Assembly (NCBI GenBank): GCA_015680685.1
Contig: MNCI01014896.1
Span: 3,471-29,997 of the forward strand
Origin: Gnetum montanum
Lineage: Eukaryota > Streptophyta > Gnetopsida > Gnetales > Gnetaceae
DNA: 26,527 nucleotides
Reading direction: 5' to 3'
Position numbers and translations under genes: made by a program. This document shows, piece after piece, positions 18,580 through 26,527 of this stretch (position 1 is the first letter of the stretch; every line of letters begins with the position of its first letter). The notes beneath the pieces were generated by a model, which saw only the letters and a program-made list of their open reading frames with translations, made no database searches and was not told the origin of the DNA.

Positions 18580-21343
18580 ATGGCCCTTAAAAGAGGACAA
18601 CAAGGAGGACCCTCTCAAGGTGCATCCAAACATCCAAGGAGAGGTAGAGGCCAAGCACCTCTCAAAGAACATACACAAGATGAGGCATAATCATTCAACA
18701 TCCATCAAGAACCTCCTATTACTGTGCAATTAGGACATGTTGAAGGTGGAGACAGTAGGGCACCTGAACAGGGACAACATCTCACATTGTCTTCAAAATG
18801 TGTTTAAGAAATTCATGAAAGGCCCACATTGGTAGCTATGATTGTGGAACTCAACTTTGGACCTTTCATTGAATTTTCCGCTAAGGCAATCAGAGACCAA
18901 CTTAAAGGGTCTCCACTATGGCCTATTCTCTTTGAAAGTGGTGATTGGTATCTGGGGGAGATGTACCAATTTTGGCATATCAAGGAAGAAGGCACTACCA
19001 TTGATATTCATGGGGTTTCTATTGATTTCTCTATGAAGGCCATTTTAGAAGTGTTGAATCTTCTAGATACAGGGCCTAAGGTTGCTCACTTGTCCACTCG
19101 CTCTGATGTGGATGCACGCAAAATATGGTTAAAAAGAATGTACGGAAAGGAAGATAAAGCATATGGAGAGCTCACACTTGAAGAGAGGATTTATTTCAAA
19201 ATTGGCACATATCACATTTTCCCAACAAAAGGACTAAATAGGATTTCCACATATGTGGCTAGAGTAAGTGCCATCTTGATGGACAAGGTTAATGCCAACC
19301 TACCCCATCTATATCTCACAGAAATTTTAAGGTGATTTGAAGAATGTAAGACTGGGAAATTCACATTGCCTTTTCCTTGCCTAATCAAGAAGTTGTGCTG
19401 ATGTGTTAGAATTCTAGGGTACACTAATAATGTCCCAAAAAAGGCTCAAAATGCTTCATTCATTGAATTACTGAAGCCACTAGCCCCAAGGAAAAGTGCT
19501 AGTGAGACATTGGAACATGAGCAAGAACAAATGGTGGAACCCACTACACTTGAAACTGTAGGGCCTAGCCAACTTCTAGTCACAAGGCCCAATCAACAAT
19601 AGAAAGCGGGGCCCAGCACACAACCTATAGGCTAGCAAGACCAACTGCCACCACCACCGCAGGACTATCGGCCACCAATGAGCCATCTCAAGGCCATCAC
19701 TGAAATGATCAGTTGTGGAAGCTATGATGAAGCCAATCTCTTCAGGGTCATTGATGATGTTGTACGATCCATGATCTTAATTGATCATGCATGGGGGCAA
19801 GGTGTCTATCCAAACAGGAGGAGGAGAATCACACTGGTCAAAACAAATATCTAGAAATGCTGCATCTTTTCAAGTGCAATTAGAAACTAGTGAAGGTGCC
19901 ATAGTAGTGGTCATAGATCACATCAAAGAATAGTTTAATATCCTTGTTGTGCCACCAATATATTTTATAGGAGCATGTGATGCTTAAACTTTGGCTGGTC
20001 CCTCAATGACTCTTACAAAACATGAGGATTTTCTAGATCGGTTACTGCAAACATGACAACTGATGATGTCCTTGTTTAACATCCCTCAAGATGTCACAGC
20101 AACATAGTCAGACCTCATTTCCATAGAAGGGAAGCTAGTCATGGCAGAGGTCAAGGATAAGCATGTAGAGGAGGAGTTAGAAAAACTCTAAGAAAAGCTC
20201 ATCACCTTGTAAGCTGCACAGTGGGATCCATCCCAATTCATCCCTATAGACCAGCTAGAATCCTTCCGAACAGAACAACTGAATAAATTTCTGGAAGAGA
20301 ATAAAAAAGTGGCTAAGAAAAAAGAGAAGGTTGATTGGGATGCTTCTAAGGCACAAGCTCAAACGTATGCACACACCAAAGCACTTAAGGCTGCACAAGA
20401 AGAAAATAAATGCCTAGTTGTTGAAAATCTCTAGTTAACTATAGTAGAAAAACAAAAGAATATTCTCAAGGAAAATTTTTAGCAATTATGAGAACAATTA
20501 ATACGAGTCAACCAGGATATGAATCACTTGGCCAAAGAAAACAAAACCCTCTCAATAAAGGAGGTATGTACGATCCATCAAAAGATGGTGATTGAAATAA
20601 GCATGTGGTAAAATGAGGCCAAGCAACATGAAAAACTTAAAGAACATTTCAGAGATCATGTGGGGATGTACAAGCAAGTGATTAAGAAAGAAATCCATAT
20701 GGCCAAATCCCATATTAACACACTCAATGCTTAGAACACTGAGTGGTGGGCCATATTGGATACTTATGCCTTTGCCCACCAAGCTGAACTAAAAAGTTGG
20801 GACCTACAAATACAAGATCTCATGGAGTACATGGAGTTTGCAAACCTATGGTATGCCAACTTAGCCATGTTAATAGCAGGATGTCCAATAATAGAATTAG
20901 AGAAGCAAGTATCAACCACCTATGCTAAATATGAAACAAAATTTGTTGAACACAAGAAGACATTGCAGAAATTGGAAGTAGAAAATTCTAAATTAGAGGT
21001 GGTCAAGACCAGCTACCAAGGACAAAAGGATGTCATGGCAGATTTGGTTCGATGGATCATGGACTACCAAGAATACAAAGACAAAGCTAGAGCCTACGAA
21101 GAAGAACGACAGTTGTTTGCAGCCTAGTATGTCAAGGCCAATTAGATGTTTCCACAACTGTTGTGCCCATGGAAGGTGCCGACTCTATCAAACCTTAGAG
21201 CATCAGCATGGATGGCACAGGATCTCCAAATCGAAGAAGAAAAGCTCTAGGCACTCCTTCAAAAATATCCATTTCCAAAACCTGGAGCACAAGATAAGGG
21301 GAAGAGACCCATGGAGGAGCCACCACCGCCAAGAACCACATGA
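18580..21343 (+). pseudogene. ORF3 of element 2: conserved extra protein with coiled-coil C-terminal half
   Basis: The frame opens at ATGGC 18580 and reads with few stops to about 19850. One shift follows, and it continues to a TGA at 21341-21343 after GKRPMEEPPPPRTT, about 920 codons. The N-terminal 30 residues are basic and glycine-rich (KRGQQGG, HPRRGRGQ). A globular region with NFGPF, RDQLKGSP, GEMYQFW, LTLEERIYFK and LPFPCLIKKLC covers about 18847-19400. A proline/glutamine linker with QLPPPPQDYRPP lies near 19640. A long Lys/Glu-rich probable coiled coil runs about 20130-21120 and includes MEYMEFANLWY. No transmembrane segment is evident, so it does not look like an envelope protein. 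A role in particle assembly, RNA binding or targeting is only a guess. Confidence 0.82.
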
Positions 21344-21518
21344 GTTCCAACCAATTTTTCTTTTTGTAATTCTATGTCTGTGTCTCAATTTTATTTTCAA
21401 TCCCACACTACGACATGAGTAATCCCTAGTTAGTCAATAATCCCATACCTATCCACTATGTACTCAATTGAACTCGTTCTCATTTTATCTAACTCGAGGA
21501 TGATTTGTTATTTAGTTG

Positions 21519-21526
21519 TGGGGGTA
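21519..21526 (+). other. Polypurine tract of element 2 (TGGGGGTA)
   Basis: Directly precedes the 3' LTR and is identical to the tract of element 1 at 11851-11858, supporting a shared reverse transcription and integration machinery. Confidence 0.8.
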
Positions 21527-22412
21527 TGATTAATCGTGGTTTGTCAGGCCCCGATATTGGATCCTCAATATCAGGTATGTGATATCATAGCCTGGATAAT
21601 GATATCAAATACATGATATCGTGATTCCTATATAATCCTATAAATACACATTCGAGCACATAGGAAGGGAGGAGTTGGTAAGTGTAAGTGTAGAGTCTTT
21701 TTGTTAGTTTTTAATTTATTTCAGTTCCTTCCCTAGTGATGTTTTTTGTAAGTGTAAGTGCATGTCCGCAATGTAATGTTTGTAATTGTATGGAACCTTT
21801 ATTCGAGTGTGACGTACTTGGACATGCACATGAGCGACAATAAAGATTGAGATTACTCCATCATTGTAACATTCACTTATCTTTTAATTAATTTAATTTT
21901 TGTTAATTGTTATTTACTTTTTTCTTCGTTAATATTTATTCTTCATCATCTACTATTCCTATTATTAAATGCAGAATGAGTACAACTTAATCACAAGCAT
22001 TTAAGTGTAACTACTTGGTAACCCAATAGCATATGTAAGAGTGCTCAAGTAATGTGCACTTGATAATCCCAGAAGTAGTACACAAGGTTCAAGATGTGTA
22101 TGGATGATTAAGGATGGATGCTCATTGCACTTAGGCTAGCTTAGACTTTATTTTCTATTGCTTATTATTTTAATCAAGATTATTTTCCATTATCTCTAGG
22201 AGTATCCTAGTGTTACAAATCATATCATACACCTCACTCTGGACTAAATCATACATGATAAGCGAATACTAGTCCAGGTGGGAAGACAATGAACTACGAT
22301 CAATGTGTAACTATTTAGATACCACAACTAGTTTGTCTATGGAGTTCAACTGGATCATGTGTAGACGCTAGTATTCGTATGGTTGAGTGTAGGGGTACCT
22401 CATCACTCATCA
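21527..22412 (+). repeat. 3' LTR of element 2
   Basis: It begins TGATTAATCG and ends TCACTCATCA. The GATATC array is at 21553-21620, the TATA box at 21639-21646, and AATAAA at 21839-21844. A 22-bp insertion near 21739-21760 repeats GTAAGTGTAAGTG found 61 bp upstream (21678-21690). By eye it is roughly 90% identical to 14043-14903. Confidence 0.92.
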
Positions 22413-23987
22413 ACATCTTTAGCTCTTCATTCAAGAAAATCATATTTTCCTTCAAGAAAAAGATTTGGAAATGTCATTGTAAACAACCCCATCATGTTAA
22501 ACTCATTAATAGAAGAATTAGACATAGAAGGACACTAAGCAACATCTAAATCCTATAATGATGGATTATGCATCCATGCTCTTATCCAATTAATTTTCTT
22601 TCTTACAATTCCAGGATGCTATACAACTAATGCTATGCAATCTCATTTCTCTATTCTTTTCTAAAAGTAGAATATAAGGAATGTTATGAAATATGTTAAC
22701 ATCACTAGTATCAAAAATATCATTTAATGCATGCATATCAATCTCACATCCTGATAGTATAGATCATTTGCCTTCTTAAAAAGCAAGGCTTCATAAACAT
22801 TTCTCACTATCCACACCAACTACATGTGTAACTTGCAATATAGAGTTGATTTTTGCAATCAACATTTCTTTGACCTTAATTAAACAAGCTAGAATAGGTG
22901 GTTGGATTCCTGAATTCATGTTATTTTCAATGAAAAATTGCTTGATCTCACAACCAAAACTATCAAAAATATTTTGTTTCTTCTCATTAATACACCTAAC
23001 TTCATGTTGAATTTAGTAATATGCCAAGAAACATTTCATTACATACATTGCAAGATCAAGTGTTTGCAAATTTCACAATTGAATTATTAAAATTTTGAAT
23101 CACTTAACCAATTTCTATGGGTGTCTTTCACAAGTTTGGAAAAAATTGAATTGCTTTTGAAGGAGGCACTTTCACTATTAGTATAGTAGCAACATCTATA
23201 GCTTCATGCATTCAATCATATGATTCTTCCTTGAGTTGACATTGCCTTGTTCGATGCTCACTTTCATGATACTTTGCCTCTCGATGATCTTATCATAACT
23301 ATTCTTCTATATTTATGATTTCTAGAATGGATGTATGTTGAATAGTAGATGTAGATGCATTTTCGATGTGCTGCAAGATTTAATAATGTTAGGAAACATG
23401 AATAAAGTATTCAAAAAAATGTTTACAAAGTGAGTATGGGTAGATAATGATAACCTACATTTTTTGTTGAGTATTTGTACTATCATTTTCAAGAGATTGG
23501 ATCATTCCAAAGGATTAATTTCCATGTGGTGAAAGAAAATTTGAAGTTGACGCAACCTAAAAAATGTTTGTAATATGAGCAAGTAAATAACACGAGAAGA
23601 TATAACAACATTAATTCTATAGATGTAAAATGTATAAATTTTATATTTAGAAAAATTTAAATTGCATAAATGATATTTGCTATGGTATGCCTAAATCTCA
23701 TTGAATTTGTTGTTTCTTTTGTTGGCATCGCATTGATTCTTGTTTTTGAAATCGTCTTCTATCCTTTCTTCTCATAGATTTTGGATTTGTACTCTCTACA
23801 ATCGATGGTCATCCTCAGCCTTGGCCACGCCTAGGGACATTGCCATGACTGTCAGAATCAAATTATTTGTTGTGACAAATAGTTGTTGTAGATGGTTTTG
23901 AATAGTCTCTTCTACAGCTTCACTATTAAGAATAATAGTTGTAGGATCCATGTTGAAAACAATAACAATATTGCAATCGTTGGTCAA
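22413..23987 (-). pseudogene. Helitron Rep protein remnant, N-terminal half
   Basis: Read on the minus strand from 23987 down. A start region comes first (MDPTTIILNS at 23951, or an upstream Met at 23987), then a basic stretch at about 23795-23700 (SMRRKDRRRFQKQ). An Arg/Glu-rich segment follows near 23280-23220 (KYHESEHRTRQ), and then a possible metal-binding CNVC at 23052-23041. The clearest block is at 22920-22804: QPPILACLIKVKEMLIAKIN, then SILQV. This fits the EEMLIAR-type motif found upstream of the Rep domain in Helitron proteins. The gene then runs into element 2 and resumes at 14042. Many stops and shifts are present. The order of blocks matches a single gene split by the insertion. 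Confidence 0.72.
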
Positions 23988-24480
23988 ACTAAGATGTAGA
24001 GGGATTTTGGAGAGAAATTGTGTTGTATAGAGGGAGAAAAAGACCTAGAAAACATCATAGACATTAGTCTATTTATCTTGTAGATAAACATCTAATAATA
24101 ATTGTATGTAACCCTATAAAAATAATTATATATAGTAAGATGCTAGTTTTGAGGAGTTAAATTTAAATATTATTGGACTTAGTTAAACCAAGCTCCTATT
24201 ACTTAAAAAAATGGGTGAATTCCACAGTTGCAAAATGCTATTAAAAACATGGTGGTATTTTTAAGTATGGACGCCTTTAACTTTATAACAATACTTAAAA
24301 AATAATAAATTAAATCTGTATTACTTATCAATGAAGAGTATAGTAAATGTATAAACCGAATTGCTTTACCCAACTTATGTCTATTTACGTGTAGTTCCAA
24401 AGAATATATTTGAGCCAAGATTCGACTTTGCAAGGAAAAAAGGAATATAACTTCTGGCATACGCCTGTGTGCCATAGATC
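23988..24480. other. AT-rich stretch without a recognisable gene
   Basis: I see no coding or structural signal here beyond short chance frames. By position it could contain the promoter and 5' leader of the minus-strand Helitron gene. No TATA box stands out from the AT-rich background. Confidence 0.5.
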
Positions 24481-24633
24481 ATGTGCAAAAGAAGGTTAAC
24501 TCTACAAAGCTGCTTAGGTAACATGCTGAGACCGAAGTCAGAGATTTTTAGATTCCTAGCCTCCTCCAGTAGCAGAGAAATCTATAGCACTAAGGAGCTT
24601 GTAGAAGTAGTTTTGGAATTTGTCTTTGCATGA
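24481..24633 (+). CDS. Short open frame, possible organelle-targeting exon fragment
   Basis: A 50-codon frame starts at ATG 24481 and ends at TGA 24631-24633. The peptide has Arg, Ser and Leu and few acidic residues in its first half (MCKRRLTLQSCLGNM, then RPKSEIFRFLASSSSRE), the composition of a mitochondrial or plastid presequence. It is locally more GC-rich than its surroundings. It could be the first exon of a decayed or captured host gene, but I recognise no downstream exon. Chance is a real alternative. Confidence 0.25.
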   Translation: MCKRRLTLQSCLGNMLRPKSEIFRFLASSSSREIYSTKELVEVVLEFVFA

Positions 24634-26440
24634 CTTTATAAATTGTGATGGCTGCAGTTTCTCTTTTTTATTTTAAGAAGTTTCCTTTTCTTATTTATAA
24701 AATTAGAATTATCCATTTTGTATCTTCTTTACGCAACTTTATGGGTAATCATGGCTACAGTTGCCAATTTTTTATTTTTGGCCAAGAGGCGAACTCGGCT
24801 TGTAGGATAGGGGGGAGGGGGGAGTGCATTTGTCACCCTCCATGTTATGCACCATGTAAGATCCCATGAAATGGGAAAAAACATGAACAAAAGAGCCACA
24901 CCTTTTCGTATTCCCGTTGCGTAGAATGTGAACCAAAGAGCCATAGCTTTTCTTATTTTCGCTACACACATAAAAAAGCCAAACGCAACCAAATGTAGAA
25001 TGAGAATGAGAATTCCATTTCCATTCTGTCTCCATATCTATTTGCAACTGCTACTACAGGCCACTTGGTCCAACCAAACCAGTTTCTATGATGCCAACTT
25101 TGGACCTTTGCTAGAGCACTGAAAAGACACCTACAATGGTGGCCCATGCTTCAGCTACAATAACAAGCTTATCGACATGTGCTTCTTCAACCAAGGCACT
25201 AGTCGGCCCTTGCTGCATCCTTGCTTAACACCGAGAGCCATGACATGCACACCTCATCGACAATCATAATACAATTTTTTTTATAATAGCTAAAAGATCC
25301 CTTCATTTAGGTTTCTTTTTTTTTGGATAAAATTTATATATGAATTAGGCCAATATGTTTCTTGAGTAGCTCTTTTTCAATGTATGTTTTAAGCATAAAA
25401 TTTTGTAGGTAGGGGCAGGATGAGGGATAGAGCTAGAGGTATTCGAGGAAAGATGGTAATGGCTATGGTTGAAGCTACAGCCTAAGGGGAAGGGTCTTCT
25501 GAAGTTTCTATGTCAATAATAACCTTTGGTTATTGAAATCCCTTTCTAGAAACAAACTTTCTACCAGTCCTTTTCTGTGTGTTTTTGTTAATTTTTTATA
25601 ATGAATTGTAACATGTTGAACATTACATTTTCATAATTTTGTGCAATTTTCATAGTTTCACTTTAAGCTAAGCTCTTCCTGTCATTAGTACTTAGCATGC
25701 ATTCCTATACATTTGCATTCCCAATGCAAAAACATTCCAAAGTTTGGTTCTATTCTTTTTCAATACTTTCTTGAGTGGCGGGGAATTCTAAAATTGTAAT
25801 TTTCTACTACTATCTTGAGTAATCCTCTTTTGCTACATCCTTTTTCAATGTAAAGAAACATTTGTAAGTTCATTTTCTCTTTATCTCGTTGTATATTTTG
25901 TATAGGTTTTATCATCTCTATGGTTATGTTTTGAAATTCAATAGTTACCATGGAGTAGATGCATTCAATTGTTATGATTGTGACTGCTTTTTCATTTGCA
26001 ATAGGCATTTTAAAAAATGCAAAAGTGTTACTATTTTTACTAGCACATGAAAATTATTAGCCAATTTGAGATGTTGGCCTAACTTCGGTCATAATTTTAA
26101 CAATTTTTCCTGCTTATTAGGAGGACTTAAAGAGTTCAAATTTGATAATTTCTTCTTACCTTCTCGCATGTAGTGAGGCCTTTTCTTTATGTACATATTC
26201 TTTGATTGATGGAATTTAATGGATGATATGGTTGTTAACCTAGTAAATTTTAAAAACAAGAACTTCTACACCTCTAGCAGCCTAGACCTTAGGAAGATCT
26301 CAAACAAGATCATGTTGAGATAATCCTAGCTAATGCCGAGGAAAATGACGATGAGCTATCTACCGACACACATGTCTTACCATAATCATAAATAACCAAT
26401 TATTTATAAATCTTCCCTAGCTAAAGAGTCATTGCAAGGG
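24634..26440. other. Intergenic region with no supported gene
   Basis: Short frames on both strands overlap each other and show no family motif. A dispersed 52-bp repeat copy lies at 24823-24874, next to a G-rich run (24811-24822). A short frame at 25137-25229 has a transit-peptide-like composition but no continuation. The rest is AT-rich and unremarkable. Confidence 0.55.
24823..24874 (+). repeat. Dispersed 52-bp repeat, second copy
   Basis: It matches 8644-8695 at 49 of 52 positions. It follows a G-rich run (GGGGGGAGGGGGG) at 24811-24823, and the other copy is preceded by CGGGGCA. The identity of the repeat family is unknown. Its presence in two unrelated contexts suggests a dispersed element fragment. 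Confidence 0.75.
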
Positions 26441-26461
26441 AGCCAATGATTATATTTATCT

Positions 26462-26527
26462 CAGTTATATATAATGATATATTTATAATCATAAACATAA
26501 ATGATTATATATAATGATTATAAACAC
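26462..26527. repeat. AT-rich inverted and direct repeats at the window end
   Basis: TATATATAATGAT occurs twice. TATAATCAT and ATGATTATA form inverted arms around an 8-base spacer. It could be a simple AT-rich tract or the edge of a small inverted-repeat element running out of the window. Confidence 0.5.

Larger units (their letters stand above)
14043..22412 (+). mobile_element. Element 2: pol-less Athila/Tat-like LTR retrotransposon carrying gag and ORF3
   Basis: Paired LTRs enclose about 6.6 kb holding gag, a spacer and ORF3, but no protease, RT, RNase H or integrase motif in any frame. The 5-bp flanks are CCATT (14038-14042) and ACATC (22413-22417), which share only the central CAT, so the target duplication is degraded. 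The insertion lies inside the minus-strand Helitron Rep gene. Termini and polypurine tract match element 1, so a helper of that kind could supply enzymes. Its LTR pair is by eye about nine-tenths identical, so it is younger than element 1. Confidence 0.9.

Noticed and set aside
21203-21406. Minus-strand frame opposite the ORF3 end
   Set aside because: The plus-strand ORF3 ending is supported by alignment with element 1. The minus frame has no counterpart.
22413-23987. A hAT-type transposase as the minus-strand gene
   Set aside because: The LIKVKEMLIAKIN block and the HUH-containing continuation at 13385 fit a Helitron. No hAT dimerisation motif is visible.
24729-25047. Overlapping minus-strand frames of 87 and 91 codons
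   Set aside because: Two phases are open over the same bases and include the dispersed repeat. No motif favours either.
25137-25229. Thirty-codon frame with transit-peptide-like composition (MVAHASATITSL)
   Set aside because: It is too short, with no continuation and no neighbouring exon. Composition alone is not evidence.

Overview
The window looks like repeat-rich nuclear DNA of a large-genome seed plant, possibly a gymnosperm; that lineage guess is weak. It is AT-rich, has no intact long reading frame, and nearly everything I recognise is decayed transposable-element sequence. I see no convincing intact host gene, no tRNA or rRNA, and no bacterial-type feature. The layout is a nest: two Ty3/gypsy LTR retrotransposons of the Athila/Tat type, both on the + strand, inserted into an older minus-strand Helitron.

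Element 1 (102-12725) has LTRs of about 0.87-0.89 kb and a perfect 5-bp target duplication (TTTTA at 97-101 and 12726-12730). Inside, in order, are gag, protease, reverse transcriptase/RNase H and integrase, a T-rich spacer, and a third reading frame of about 950 codons (ORF3, 8779-11631). All are broken by stops and frameshifts. Element 2 (14043-22412) has LTRs of about 0.86-0.89 kb that resemble each other more than those of element 1 do. It holds gag (15010-17100) and ORF3 (18580-21343), but the whole protease-RT-RNase H-integrase region is absent. It looks like a non-autonomous gag+ORF3 element. Its termini, polypurine tract and LTR ends match those of element 1, so a helper of that type could plausibly have moved it.

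ORF3 is the most interesting content. Both elements keep it after pol or after the pol gap. It has a recognisable N-terminal globular region and a long coiled-coil C-terminal half, and colinear sequence blocks survive in both copies. In element 2 it is preceded by an internal copy of the LTR promoter: five GATATC-like half-palindromes at about 14-bp spacing followed by a TATA box. A splice-donor and splice-acceptor pair follow, and the acceptor abuts the ATG. This suggests that ORF3 was expressed from its own spliced transcript under the same control as the LTR.

The host of both insertions is a minus-strand Helitron Rep gene with the HUH motif. Its upstream half is at 22413-23987 and its downstream half at 12731-14042, with at least one probable spliceosomal intron; it probably continues into 1-96. 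The remaining right part (about 23990-26527) is AT-rich. It contains one short possible exon, one dispersed 52-bp repeat and an AT-rich terminal repeat. Single N bases bracket two short segments (8637-8695 and 14962-15007) that duplicate sequence found elsewhere in the window, which points to assembly joins.
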